Assembly (NCBI GenBank): GCA_964649825.1
Contig: CAZYQW010000051.1
Coordinates: forward strand, 1-64,000
DNA: 64,000 nt
DNA from: CAZYQW01 sp964649825
GTDB taxonomy: Bacteria > Planctomycetota > B15-G4 > JADJEK01
Direction: 5' to 3'
The position numbers were made by a program, and so were the translations under genes. Below, piece by piece: positions 25,745-34,536 of the stretch. Every line of letters starts with the position of its first letter. Positions within the stretch are counted from its first letter, which is position 1. The notes below the pieces were generated by a model. The model had not been told where the DNA came from, did no database searches, and worked only from the letters and a program-made list of their open reading frames with translations.

Positions 25745-26266
25745 ATGAGAACGGAGGATGCGTCGATTGCGAGGCCGCGCGAGAGCGACCCGCGAGCGGA
25801 GTTGATCGCGCACGTGCGGGCGGTCCAGCGGTCGATCCGTAGTTGCACGGGGTGCGGGCTCTGCTGCACCGTGGCGCACAACTCGGTCCAGATCCTCCCG
25901 ATCGAAGGCCGCCGGATCGCGGGATGGATCGAAGGACTTGGCGTGACGGACGTTCGCGTGTGGAAGAAGCGGCTGCGCCGGACGATCCGACGCTTTCGGC
26001 TGCGGCCCGCGGCGGCCGCCAACTACACGTGCACCTTCCTCGGCCCCGACTTCCGCTGCGCGCTGCCGTTCGACGTCAAACCGGTCGCGTGTCTCTCGTT
26101 CAATCCGATCGAAGCGGAGCGGTGCGATCAGGACGCGAGCTGGTACGCGCGGGTGCACGCTCCCGTGGCGGCGCAGAACGCGGAGGAGGGGCGGCCGGAG
26201 GCGCTCTCACCGATTCCGGTCACCGTCATCGGCGCCTGGGAGCGTCGCGATCACGGCGAACCCTGA
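25745..26266 (+). CDS. YkgJ-type cysteine-cluster protein
   Basis: A 173-residue protein with the Cys pattern of the YkgJ/UPF0153 family: CTGCGLCC (about 37-44), then CTFLGPDFRC (about 98-107), CLSF (about 117) and a further Cys near 127. These residues are thought to bind zinc or an iron-sulfur centre; the function is unknown. The start is the second ATG of the frame; I chose it because the upstream extension is low-complexity and Arg/Pro-rich. It is divergent from the small gene at 25299 and convergent with mtnA, with no operon partner. Confidence 0.75.
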   Translation: MRTEDASIARPRESDPRAELIAHVRAVQRSIRSCTGCGLCCTVAHNSVQILPIEGRRIAGWIEGLGVTDVRVWKKRLRRTIRRFRLRPAAAANYTCTFLGPDFRCALPFDVKPVACLSFNPIEAERCDQDASWYARVHAPVAAQNAEEGRPEALSPIPVTVIGAWERRDHGEP

Positions 26267-26387
26267 GCCGCTCGGTCCGGCTGCGGTTGACGGGCGCCCC
26301 GGCCCGATGTCCCGTGGCCGCCGTCGCCGATGCGGACGAGGTCGCCGGTCCAGCGCCGCTCAGCGGGACGCCGCCGTCGCGGCCGGC

Positions 26388-27458
26388 TCAGCGCGCGCGC
26401 GCCTTGACGTGCTGGTCGAAGAACGCGCGAACCGTGCCGAGGCTCGGACCCTCGATGACGCCGAACTCGGTCACGATCCCGGTGATGTTCTCGTGCGGTG
26501 TCACGTCGAACGCGGGGTTGTAGACGTCGATCCCTTCCGGCGCGGTCCTCGGTCCGAAGCCGGCCGTCACCTCGATCGGATCCCGCTCCTCGATCGGGAT
26601 CTTCGAGCCGTGATCGAGCGACAGGTCGAAGGTGCTCGTCGGCGCCACGACGTAGAACGGCACGCCGTGCGCCTTCGCGAGCACGGACACCGAGTACGTG
26701 CCGATCTTGTTGGCGGCGTCGCCGTTGCCCGCGACGCGGTCGGCTCCGACGAAGACGGCGCCGACGTCCTTGTCGCGCATCACCACGCCGGCCATGTTGT
26801 CGCAGATCAGCGTGGCGTCGACGCCCGCTTGCTGCAGCTCCCACGCCGTCAGCCGGCTGCCTTGGAGGAGCGGGCGGGTCTCGTCCACGAAGACCCGGAA
26901 CTTCTTGCCGCCGTCGTGGGCGGTGAAGAAGACCGCGAGCGCGGTGCCGTAGTCGGCGGTCGCGAGCCCGCCGGCGTTGCAGTGCGTCAATACGCTTCTC
27001 CCCTCCGGAACGAGCGGCGCGCCATGGCGGCCGAGGGCGCGACAGATCTCCTGATCCTCCTTCAGGATGGTCTTCGCCTCCGCCAAAAGCGCCGCGCGGG
27101 CCGCTGCGATCGGTTCCCCGCGGAACCGCTTCGCTTGGGCGCGCATGCGATCGAGCGCCCAGAAGAGGTTGACCGCGGTGGGGCGCGCCGAGGCCAAGTA
27201 GTCGGTGACGCGCGCGACCTCTGCGTCGAACTCGTCCGGGGTGCTCGCGGTCGTCTCCTTGAGCCCGAGGATCGTGCCGAACGCACCGGCGATGCCGATC
27301 GCGGGCGCCCCGCGGATCGCGAGCCGTTTGATTGCATCCCACATGCCTTCGGCGTCGGCGATGTCGACGTACCTCAGCTCTCCGGGTAGCAGGGTCTGCT
27401 CGATGATGCGAGCGACCCCGTCGGCGTCGCCGATCCATTCGATCGTCGAGACGGGCAT
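26388..27458 (-). CDS. mtnA: S-methyl-5-thioribose-1-phosphate isomerase
   Basis: A 356-residue isomerase of the methionine salvage pathway, converting methylthioribose-1-phosphate to methylthioribulose-1-phosphate. Family motifs are intact: RGAPAIGIAGAFG (about 50-62), the catalytic Cys in THCNAGGLAT (about 152-161) and GADRVAGNGDAANKIGTYS (about 233-251) with the catalytic Asp. GAGGA sits nine bases before the ATG. An eIF2B-alpha-type isomerase of other substrates is the main alternative but the motifs favour MtnA. No other salvage gene is nearby. The leader contains a long-range inverted repeat described separately. Confidence 0.94.
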   Translation of the reverse strand: MPVSTIEWIGDADGVARIIEQTLLPGELRYVDIADAEGMWDAIKRLAIRGAPAIGIAGAFGTILGLKETTASTPDEFDAEVARVTDYLASARPTAVNLFWALDRMRAQAKRFRGEPIAAARAALLAEAKTILKEDQEICRALGRHGAPLVPEGRSVLTHCNAGGLATADYGTALAVFFTAHDGGKKFRVFVDETRPLLQGSRLTAWELQQAGVDATLICDNMAGVVMRDKDVGAVFVGADRVAGNGDAANKIGTYSVSVLAKAHGVPFYVVAPTSTFDLSLDHGSKIPIEERDPIEVTAGFGPRTAPEGIDVYNPAFDVTPHENITGIVTEFGVIEGPSLGTVRAFFDQHVKARAR

Positions 27459-27525
27459 GGTCGAGTCCTCGGGCCGGAAGGAGAAGGGCAGAGGGAAGGT
27501 TAGATCAATGCTCGTCGATTCGGAA

Positions 27526-27607
27526 GCAACGCGGGCCGACGATCGGAATCCTGAAGGCGCCCGATCACGCCGGGCCGCGACGGTCGCCGGTTCGATTCCC
27601 GCGTTGC
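27526..27607 (-). promoter_or_regulatory. Possible structured leader upstream of mtnA
   Basis: A ten-base perfect inverted repeat (GCAACGCGGG / CCCGCGTTGC) encloses 62 bases about 70 bp before the mtnA start. Smaller complementary pairs such as GCGAC/GTCGC lie inside. The size would suit a small folded leader. It does not match the SAM riboswitch sequence signatures I know, and no cloverleaf tRNA can be drawn. Confidence 0.3.
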
Positions 27608-27664
27608 AGGAGGATGAGGAGGCCGCCGCGGCCGCCACCGCGTCGGTGCGGGGCGAGCGCGACG

Positions 27665-28168
27665 TCAGGTCGCGTAGCGCGCGCGCACCTCGGCGTCCTT
27701 GGCGGCGACCGCCTGCGCCATCTTCGCTCGATCCGCGGCGAGCCGGTCGCGCAGCGTCGCGTCGGCGCGCGCGAGGATCTGCACGGCGAGGAGGGCCGCG
27801 TTTTTCGCGCCCATCTTGCCGATGGCGACGGTGGCGACTGGGATCCCGGGCGGCATCTGCACCGTCGCGAGGAGCGCGTCCATCCCGTCGAGCGGAGTCG
27901 AAGGAATCGGGATTCCGATCACGGGGAGCAGCGAGCTCGCGGCCATCGCGCCGGCGAGGTGGGCCGCGCCGCCGGCGGCGGCGATCAGCACGTGGATGCC
28001 GTTCTTCTCCGCGTCTCGCGCGAACTCGTGCGCGCGCTCCGGCGTGCGATGCGCCGAGAGGACGCGGACCTCGAACGGAACGTCGAATGCACGCAGGGTC
28101 TCGATGCACGGCTCGAGATGCGCGAGGTCCGAGTCCGAACCCATCACGATGGCGACGCGGGCGGTCAT
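27665..28168 (-). CDS. purE: N5-carboxyaminoimidazole ribonucleotide mutase
   Basis: A 167-residue class I PurE, which isomerises N5-CAIR to CAIR in purine synthesis. The signature GSDSDLAHLEPC (about 10-21), SAHRTPERAHEFA (about 38-50, with the catalytic His), AAAGGAAHLAGAMA (about 64-77) and IPIPSTPLDGMDALLATVQMP are all present. Its start lies one base after the purC stop, so purC-purE form a two-gene operon. A class II enzyme would need no PurK, but this sequence is class I type; purK is not in the window. Confidence 0.95.
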   Translation of the reverse strand: MTARVAIVMGSDSDLAHLEPCIETLRAFDVPFEVRVLSAHRTPERAHEFARDAEKNGIHVLIAAAGGAAHLAGAMAASSLLPVIGIPIPSTPLDGMDALLATVQMPPGIPVATVAIGKMGAKNAALLAVQILARADATLRDRLAADRAKMAQAVAAKDAEVRARYAT

Positions 28169-28169
28169 G

Positions 28170-29072
28170 TCACGACTCCTCGAGGGGCGATCGACCCGTG
28201 AGGATCCGGGCTGTCTCCAGGTAGCGATCGCTCGTCGCCCGGATGATCTCGCGCGAGAGCGGCGGCGGCGGCGGCTTCTGATTCCAGTCGAGCCCGAGCA
28301 GGTAGTTGCGCAGCACCTGCTTGTCGAACGGTTCCTGCCGCTCTCCCTCGCGCCACGCCGACTTCGACCAGTAGCGCGACGAGTCGGGCGTCAGTGCCTC
28401 GTCGATCCAGATCAGCTCGCCGTCCCGGAGGCCGAACTCGAACTTCGTGTCCGCGAGCAGGAGGCCGCGCTCCTCGGCGTGCGCGTGCGCCTGGCGGAAC
28501 AGCTCGAGCGCCACGTCCCGGGCGCGATGGGCCACGCCCCGGCCGAGCGTGTCGCAGACCCCGGCGAACGTGATCGGCTCGTCGTGGCCGACCTCGGCCT
28601 TCGTCGTCGGGGTGAGGATCGGCTCCGGCAGGCGCGAGCTCTCCGCCAATCCGCGCGGCAGCGGCACCCCACAGATCGACTGCGTCTTCTGGTACTCCTT
28701 CAACCCAGAGCCGGCGAGGTAGCCGCGGACGACGAACTCGACCGGCAGAGGCTGCGCGCGCCGTACGAACATCGTCCGCCCGCTCAGGACGCCCGCGTGC
28801 CGCCGCGCCGCCTCCGGCATCGCGCCTACGTCGGTCGTGACCAGATGGTGGGGCACCGTCCCCTCCAATCGCTCGAACCAGTACCGGGAGACGTGGGTCA
28901 GGACGCGACCCTTGTGCGGGATCCCCTCGTTCATCACGACGTCGAACGCCGAGATCCGATCGGAGGCGACGAGGAGCAGGTGATCGGCATCGATCGCGAA
29001 GATGTCACGCACCTTGCCTCGGCTCTGGAGCTCGAGGTCGTCGAGGACGGTGCGAAGGAGTGGATCGGTCAC
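28170..29072 (-). CDS. purC: Phosphoribosylaminoimidazole-succinocarboxamide synthase
   Basis: A 300-residue SAICAR synthetase, joining CAIR with aspartate using ATP. Visible family elements are GKVRDIFAIDADHLLLVASDRISAFD (about 19-44), FVRRAQPLPVEFVVRGYLAGSG (about 101-122), LLLADTKFEFG (about 195-205) and WIDEALTPDSSRYW (about 212-225). The length and SRYW-containing C-terminus resemble the longer fungal/planctomycete-type enzymes. The start is GTG 29072 with AAGGG upstream; the frame extends further but begins inside non-homologous sequence. It leads the purC-purE operon. Confidence 0.95.
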   Translation of the reverse strand: MTDPLLRTVLDDLELQSRGKVRDIFAIDADHLLLVASDRISAFDVVMNEGIPHKGRVLTHVSRYWFERLEGTVPHHLVTTDVGAMPEAARRHAGVLSGRTMFVRRAQPLPVEFVVRGYLAGSGLKEYQKTQSICGVPLPRGLAESSRLPEPILTPTTKAEVGHDEPITFAGVCDTLGRGVAHRARDVALELFRQAHAHAEERGLLLADTKFEFGLRDGELIWIDEALTPDSSRYWSKSAWREGERQEPFDKQVLRNYLLGLDWNQKPPPPPLSREIIRATSDRYLETARILTGRSPLEES

Positions 29073-29179
29073 GCTTCGGCCCTTTCCGCCTGGAAGCTCG
29101 AAAGGGCCGGTTCCCTGACGGATCCGACCCTTGCGACCAGAGCTCACGCCGCGGCGGCTCGCCGCGGGTCGTGCTCGGA

Positions 29180-29263
29180 CTAGTTGTCTTCGAGGTACTC
29201 GATGTACAGCCTCAGGAGCAAGGCGATCATGATGATGCCTACGAACAACGCGACGTGTGACAT
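29180..29263 (-). CDS. 27-residue single-helix membrane peptide
   Basis: A very short gene preceded by an excellent ribosome binding site, GGAGGG, six bases before ATG. The peptide starts MSHVALFVGIIMIALLLRLY and ends IEYLEDN, one membrane helix with an acidic tail. It lies about 107 bp upstream of purC on the same strand. The match of ribosome site, start, hydrophobic core and stop is unlikely by chance, but the function is unknown and no homologue is asserted. Confidence 0.6.
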   Translation of the reverse strand: MSHVALFVGIIMIALLLRLYIEYLEDN

Positions 29264-29556
29264 TGAATCCCTCCAACACCGTCACCACGGGGTATCGGCT
29301 GGTCTGCCGTGGTCGACCGGGTCCTGCGCGGATCTGGATGCAGGTTGCCGGCCCGATGGAGTTCGTATGCTAGGTACGTGCTTTCGGCGATCAACCCAAA
29401 TTCGACTCCCGACGCTCGATCGCACCCCTTACAATTCCCGTACATTGCGGCCCGAGCCGCACGTGATCCCACGCTGCTACACATTTGTATTCGGGCAGTT
29501 GAGGCCGATCGAGCGAACGCGGGTCGCACGGTCGACAAAGGTCGAGGAGATTCGTC
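29264..29556. promoter_or_regulatory. Divergent promoter region before galE
   Basis: This 293-bp gap separates the small membrane peptide and purine genes from galE. It is the least GC-rich part nearby, for example around 29440-29500, as expected of a promoter region, but I cannot fix boxes. No other ORF with a credible ribosome site is seen. Confidence 0.4.
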
Positions 29557-30543
29557 TTGAACGTGCTCGTCAGCGGCGGCGCAGGGTTCATCGGCAGCCA
29601 CGCGGTGAAGTTCCTGCGGCAGTCGGGCCATGACGTCGTCGTCCTCGACGACCTGCGGGAGGGTCACGAAGCCGCGCTCCTCGGGACCCCGATCGTCCGC
29701 GCCGAGACGACCGATCGCGAGCGCGTCGCGCACGCGCTGCGGGACCACGAGATCGATGGCGTGATGCACTTCGCCGCGTACTGCTACGTCGGGGAGTCGG
29801 TCCAGAAGCCGCTCGCGTACTACCAGAACAACGTCGTGGGCACCCTTCGCCTCGCCGAGGCATGCGTCGAGGCGGGCGTCGAGATCTTCGTGCTCTCGTC
29901 CACCGCGGCCGTGTACGGGCAGCCGGAGACGGTGCCGATCACGGAGGACGCGCCGCGCGCTCCCGTGAACCCCTACGGCCGCACCAAGATGATGTGCGAG
30001 GACATCCTCGCCGACGTGAGCCGGGCGGCGAGGTTCCGACCGATCTTCCTGCGCTACTTCAACGCGGCGGGGGCCGACCCCGACGGCGAGCTCGGGGAGG
30101 ACCACGATCCGGAGACCCACCTGATCCCGAACGCGATCCGCGCCGCCCTCGGGAAGAACGACGGGCTCAGGATCTTCGGCGACGACTATGACACGCGAGA
30201 CGGCACGTGCGTGCGCGACTATGTGCATGTGACGGATCTCGCCGCCGCTCACGTGCTCGCGCTCGAGCACGCCGCGAACGGTGGCGGCGGCCGCGCGTTC
30301 AACCTCGGGAACGGCAACGGATTCACCGTGAAGGAAGTGGCGGCCGCGGTGAAGCAGGTCTCCGGGGTCGAGTTCCCCGTCACGATCGAGCCGCGCCGAG
30401 CCGGCGATCCCGCCACGTTGATCGCGTCGTCCGAGCGGGCGCGGACGGAGCTCGGCTGGGCTCCGCGCTACGCCGACCTCGACGTGATCGTCGATACCGC
30501 ATGGAACTGGATGAAGGCGCACCCCGAGGGTTACCACGAGTGA
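29557..30543 (+). CDS. galE: UDP-glucose 4-epimerase
   Basis: A 328-residue short-chain dehydrogenase-type epimerase that interconverts UDP-glucose and UDP-galactose (or the GlcNAc forms). It has the NAD motif GGAGFIGSHAV (7-17), HFAAYCYVGES, the active-site LSSTAAVYG and the catalytic NPYGRTKMM (Tyr-x3-Lys, about 144-152), then RYFNAAGADPDGELGE and RDYVHVTDLA. Its stop overlaps the GTG of the MBL-fold gene, and it leads a run of five tightly packed plus-strand genes. It would provide sugar nucleotides for envelope glycans. Confidence 0.95.
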   Translation: MNVLVSGGAGFIGSHAVKFLRQSGHDVVVLDDLREGHEAALLGTPIVRAETTDRERVAHALRDHEIDGVMHFAAYCYVGESVQKPLAYYQNNVVGTLRLAEACVEAGVEIFVLSSTAAVYGQPETVPITEDAPRAPVNPYGRTKMMCEDILADVSRAARFRPIFLRYFNAAGADPDGELGEDHDPETHLIPNAIRAALGKNDGLRIFGDDYDTRDGTCVRDYVHVTDLAAAHVLALEHAANGGGGRAFNLGNGNGFTVKEVAAAVKQVSGVEFPVTIEPRRAGDPATLIASSERARTELGWAPRYADLDVIVDTAWNWMKAHPEGYHE

Positions 30544-31385
30544 GCGAGCGGCAGGACGAGCTCATCATCCTCGGCTCCGGCACGGCAGTTCCGACGCCGC
30601 GCCGCGCCCCGACCGCGCATCTGCTCGTCGCGGGCGATGACGTCACGCTGATCGACCCCGGCCCAGGCGCGGTCCACCGGGCCTGCGTGGCCGGGGTTCC
30701 CGTCGAGATGATCCGACGCGTGCTGTTGACGCACCATCATCCCGACCACTGTCTCGACGTCGTCGCGCTGCTGTTCGCGCGCAAGAACCCCGTCCTCGCC
30801 GAACGATGCGTCCCGCTCGAGGTGATCGGCGGGCCCGGGACCGCGGCGCTGCTCGAGCGGTTCCGCCACGTGTTCGGGGGGTGGATCACGCTGCCCGAGG
30901 GGGAGTTGTCCGTGCGCGAGCTGGCGCCGGGGCCGTTCATCCTCGCGCCGCCGCGAGGCGCCGCCGCGGCCATCGATGGGCAGGCGTTCGCGATCCGCCA
31001 CAGCGCGGCCAGCCTCGCGTATCGACTCTCGCTCCCGAGCGGCGTGACGATCGCGTTCTCCGGGGACACCGACGAGTGCGACGGCGCCGTCGAGGTCGCG
31101 CGCGGCGTCGATCACTACGTGCTCGAAGCGGCGCTCCCCGACGACCAGCCGGTGGAGGGGCACCTCACCCCGACGCGTGCGGCGCGGATCGCGGCGCGCG
31201 CGGAGTGCCGTCACCTGATCCTGACGCACTTCTACCCGCCGGTCGACGTCGAGGCGGCGCGGCGGGCCGCCAAGGCGGTGTTCGGGCCGCGGGTCACGAT
31301 CGCCGAGGACGGCCTTCGAGTGCCGCTCGTTTCGGAACGCGACGCACGGGCGCGGCGCGCCGGCCCGCGTGCGGAGGTCGCATGA
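30540..31385 (+). CDS. Metallo-beta-lactamase fold hydrolase (RNase Z-like)
   Basis: A 281-residue MBL-fold protein. The metal site is THHHPDHCLD (HxHxDH-like, about 61-70), with further His/Asp ligands in FSGDTDECD (about 179) and LTHFYPP (about 227). The GTAVPTPRRAPTAHLL start is typical of RNase Z/arylsulfatase-like members, but the RNase Z exosite is not apparent, so the substrate is open. The GTG start overlaps the galE stop (GTGA) and the stop overlaps the next ATG (ATGA), so the frame is secure although it is open far upstream. Confidence 0.8.
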   Translation: MSERQDELIILGSGTAVPTPRRAPTAHLLVAGDDVTLIDPGPGAVHRACVAGVPVEMIRRVLLTHHHPDHCLDVVALLFARKNPVLAERCVPLEVIGGPGTAALLERFRHVFGGWITLPEGELSVRELAPGPFILAPPRGAAAAIDGQAFAIRHSAASLAYRLSLPSGVTIAFSGDTDECDGAVEVARGVDHYVLEAALPDDQPVEGHLTPTRAARIAARAECRHLILTHFYPPVDVEAARRAAKAVFGPRVTIAEDGLRVPLVSERDARARRAGPRAEVA

Positions 31386-32917
31386 ATCGGTATCGCAAGC
31401 TGTTGCTGGTCGCGCTTCTCGCACTCGTCGGATCCGACGCGGACGAGATCGACGCGAAGTTCGAGGCCGCGCTCCGTACGATCGTCGAGGACGACGTCAA
31501 GGCGGCGATGGAGTTCCTGACGAGCGACGCCTGCGCCGGGCGCGACACGCCGCAGCCCGGCATGTTCGAGGCGTGCCGTTACGTGGCGAACCGGTTCAAG
31601 GAATGCGGCCTCGAGCCGGTCGACGACCAGGGAACCTACTTGCTCGACTACGGTCTTGGCGTGTTCGACGCGGCCGACTCCTGCTCGCTCATCGTCGTCT
31701 CCGCCAACGGCGGCGACCTCGACCTCGCGCTCCGATCCGACTTCGTCCCCGCCGCCGCGAGCGCGGACGGCGTGGTCGAGGGCGAGATCGTCTTTGCGGG
31801 GTACGGCATCAAGGAGCGGAAGTATCGCTGGGACTCGTACAAGCGGGTCGACGTCAAGGGAAAGATCGCGGTCGTCCTCGCGCTCGAGCCCCGCGTGCAC
31901 TCGAACGACAAGAAGTTCTTCGACGGGATCGAGATGACCGACGTCTCGTCGATCCGCGCGAAGGCGGCGGCGGCGGCCGAGGAGGGAGCGATCGGGCTCC
32001 TCGTCTGTGCCGCGGACGACGAGCAGAGCAAGGTCTGGATGAGCTCGCAGGTTCCGTACTACGCGGGCGGCGGCCGGAGCGGCGGCGGCGGTCGGTTCGA
32101 CATCCCCGTCGCGGTAATCCCGGCGAGCATCGCCGAGGCGCTGCTCGGCACCGCGCCGAGCGAGCTGCAGGAGAAGATCGACAAGACGAAGAAGCCGGTG
32201 GGGTTCCTGGTCGAGGACAAGCGCGTGCGGCTCGAGGTCCACCTCGAGGAGAAGTCGATCCCGGTCCCGAACGTCATCGCGCGCTATCCCGGCCAGGACC
32301 CATCGCTCCTCGGCGAAGTGGTGGTGGTCGGCGCTCACGTCGACCACGTCGGCGTCGACGATCGCGGTCGCGTCCACCGCGGAGCCGACGACAACGCGGG
32401 CGGCGTCTGCGGACTGCTCGAGGTCGCCGAGGCGTTCGGGCGCGAGAAGCCGGCCACTCGACGTTCCGTGATCTTCATTGCGTTCACGGGCGAGGAGAAG
32501 GGGCTCCTCGGCTCGAGGGCATACGTGCGCGAGCCGCCGATCGCGATCGCCCAGACCTACGGGATGTTCAACATGGACATCATCGCGCGGGGTCGGCCGT
32601 CGGCGATCGAGGCGACGCCGCCGCCGAAGGGCAGCTTCATCGATCGGTTGTTGAAGAAGGCGGTGAAGCTCTCGAACTGTCGGCTGAAGGTCGGCGACGG
32701 CGGCAAGGAGTACTTCCAGCGCAGCGATCACTACGCGTTCCACGAGGCCGGCGTCCCGACGATCTTCTTCAACGAGGGTTCGACCACCGAGGACTACCAC
32801 AAGTGGACGGACACTCCGGACAAGGTGGACCACGAGAAGGTCGCGCGTGTGGCGCGGCTCGTGTTCACGTTGACGTACCTCTCGGCCAACAGCGATCTGA
32901 AGGGCGGTCTCCACTGA
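31382..32917 (+). CDS. Exported M28-family zinc aminopeptidase
   Basis: A 511-residue secreted peptidase with a signal peptide (about 1-18), a protease-associated-type insert (about 125-280) and an M28 catalytic domain. Co-catalytic zinc ligands are in order: GAHVDHVG (His), GADDNAGG (bridging Asp), FTGEEKGLLGS (Glu-Glu), FNMDII (Asp) and SDHYAFHEAGVPTIFF (His). Such enzymes trim N-terminal residues in the periplasm or outside. The ATG lies within the stop of the MBL gene. Its stop is shared with the start region of the carboxypeptidase gene, so peptide processing and cell-wall trimming appear co-expressed. Confidence 0.9.
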   Translation: MNRYRKLLLVALLALVGSDADEIDAKFEAALRTIVEDDVKAAMEFLTSDACAGRDTPQPGMFEACRYVANRFKECGLEPVDDQGTYLLDYGLGVFDAADSCSLIVVSANGGDLDLALRSDFVPAAASADGVVEGEIVFAGYGIKERKYRWDSYKRVDVKGKIAVVLALEPRVHSNDKKFFDGIEMTDVSSIRAKAAAAAEEGAIGLLVCAADDEQSKVWMSSQVPYYAGGGRSGGGGRFDIPVAVIPASIAEALLGTAPSELQEKIDKTKKPVGFLVEDKRVRLEVHLEEKSIPVPNVIARYPGQDPSLLGEVVVVGAHVDHVGVDDRGRVHRGADDNAGGVCGLLEVAEAFGREKPATRRSVIFIAFTGEEKGLLGSRAYVREPPIAIAQTYGMFNMDIIARGRPSAIEATPPPKGSFIDRLLKKAVKLSNCRLKVGDGGKEYFQRSDHYAFHEAGVPTIFFNEGSTTEDYHKWTDTPDKVDHEKVARVARLVFTLTYLSANSDLKGGLH

Positions 32918-34536
32918 ACGATCGAAGACGACTCCTCGCCGCGGCGCCGGTCCTCGTCGCGGCGGTCTTGCTGCTCGACCTCGTGGGCGGCGGGCGGCCG
33001 CCGGCCGCGGACGCTCGCACGGACGACGCTCGCACGGACGATGCTCGAGCCGCCATCGTCGCCGCCGACGTCGAGGCGGCGGCGCCCGCACCCGTCGCCG
33101 GAGCGCCTCCCGCGCCGTTCGTCGGTCCGCGCCCGTCGCGTCCACGAGCGGCGGTTCCGCGTGGTTCGCTCGCGGGTCGAATCGCCGAGGTCCTCGACGA
33201 CGCGGCGCTCTCGAAGGCCGAGGTCGGCGTCTTGGTTCGCTCGATCGATCGCGGCGAGACGCTGTTCGAGCGCGGCGGCGACCGCAAGATGATCGTCGCC
33301 TCGAACAACAAGCTGATGACGTCGGCGAGCGTGCTCGTCCACCTCGGCTCCGACTTCGCGTTCACGACGCTCGCGCTCGTCGCCGACCGCCCGGGCGCGG
33401 ACGGCGTCGTCCACGGCGATCTCGTGGTGCGCGGCGACGGCGACCCGGACATCGACGTGGCGGGGCGCGAGCCGCTCTGCGACCGCCTGGTTCGCGCGAT
33501 CCGGGCCGCGGGAGTGACCCGCGTAACGGGTGACGTCGTCATCGACGACCGCATCTTCGACGACGTGTTCACGCCGACCGGTTGGAGCGACGCACACGAG
33601 GGGAAGGCGTACGGCGCCCCGGTTTCGGGTTTCTCCTTGAACGAGAACTGCATCGCGGTCGCCGTCACGCCCGGCGCGTCTCCGGGGTCGCCGGCGACGG
33701 TCGTGATCCATCCCGAGTCGACCTCGTTTCCCGTGTCGGGCATCGTCACGACCGGACCGGCGAAGTCGAAGCACCTGATCCACGTTCCGACTCCCGTCGC
33801 GATCGGCACCGTCACCGTTCGCGGTTCGACTCCGCATGGCAGCCGCCCGTATCCTGTCCGCGTGCCGCTGGCCGCCCCGACCCGGGCCGCCGCCGTCGTC
33901 GTCGCCGACGCGCTCCGCCGCGCCGGCGTCCAAGTGGACGGCAAGGCAAGGACCATCGGCGACGCCGGCGCGAGCGAACCTCGGCAAGAGCTCGCGCGCG
34001 TCGAAGCGCCGCTCGCTCCTGCGCTCCACCGGATGAACAAGGACTCCTCGAACGTCACCGCCGAGCACCTGTTCAAGCGCGCGGGCGCGGCCTTCGAGGG
34101 CGTGGGATCGTTCGAATCCGGCGCACGCGCCGTCGCCGCGGCGTTGGTGCGGCTCGAGATCCCGGTCGGCGACGGGCGCTCGGTCGATGGCTCGGGCCTG
34201 TCGCGGCAGAACCGTTGGTCGCCGGACCAGCTCGTGAGGGTGCTCGATCGCCTCTATCGCTCGCCCCTTCGCGACGCGTTCCTCGCGAGCCTGGCCGCGG
34301 CCGGAGTCGACGGAACGCTCGAGCATCGGCTTTCCGATGCTGCGTATCGCGGCCGCGTACGCGCCAAGACCGGCTACATCGCGAGCGTCTCGGCGCTCTC
34401 CGGGTTCGCTCAGACCGACCACGGCGAGGTGCTGGCGTTCGCGATCGTGTTCAACGGGTTTTCGGGTCCGAACCGAACCATGAAGTCGTTGATGGATCGG
34501 ATCTGCCGCCTCCTCGTCGACCTCGCCGATGTCTGA
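32914..34536 (+). CDS. dacB: D-Ala-D-Ala carboxypeptidase/endopeptidase (PBP4-type, S13), apparent CTG start
   Basis: A 540-residue penicillin-binding protein of the PBP4/DacB class that trims peptidoglycan stem peptides. Active-site motifs are complete: SNNK in IVASNNKLM (SxxK, about 129-132), SSN in KDSSNVTAE and KTG in RAKTGYIASVSALSG. An N-terminal hydrophobic stretch (about 7-23) is a signal/anchor, followed by a 15-base repeat coding TDDAR. No ATG, GTG or TTG lies before that stretch: a CTG within the M28 stop (CTGA overlap) is the only start preserving it. The next candidate, TTG 32968, would lose the export signal. Its end overlaps the phosphatase start by eight bases. Confidence 0.88.
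   Translation: MNDRRRLLAAAPVLVAAVLLLDLVGGGRPPAADARTDDARTDDARAAIVAADVEAAAPAPVAGAPPAPFVGPRPSRPRAAVPRGSLAGRIAEVLDDAALSKAEVGVLVRSIDRGETLFERGGDRKMIVASNNKLMTSASVLVHLGSDFAFTTLALVADRPGADGVVHGDLVVRGDGDPDIDVAGREPLCDRLVRAIRAAGVTRVTGDVVIDDRIFDDVFTPTGWSDAHEGKAYGAPVSGFSLNENCIAVAVTPGASPGSPATVVIHPESTSFPVSGIVTTGPAKSKHLIHVPTPVAIGTVTVRGSTPHGSRPYPVRVPLAAPTRAAAVVVADALRRAGVQVDGKARTIGDAGASEPRQELARVEAPLAPALHRMNKDSSNVTAEHLFKRAGAAFEGVGSFESGARAVAAALVRLEIPVGDGRSVDGSGLSRQNRWSPDQLVRVLDRLYRSPLRDAFLASLAAAGVDGTLEHRLSDAAYRGRVRAKTGYIASVSALSGFAQTDHGEVLAFAIVFNGFSGPNRTMKSLMDRICRLLVDLADV

Noticed and set aside
27526..27610. tRNA-like segment with GGTTCGATTCCCGCG
   Set aside because: The T-loop looks right, but the T stem has a mismatch and no D or anticodon arm, nor a seven-pair acceptor, can be drawn.
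33012..33050. 15-base tandem repeat as a separate genetic element
   Set aside because: It lies in frame in the linker after the signal segment of the PBP4-type gene and codes TDDAR repeats; ordinary linker expansion.
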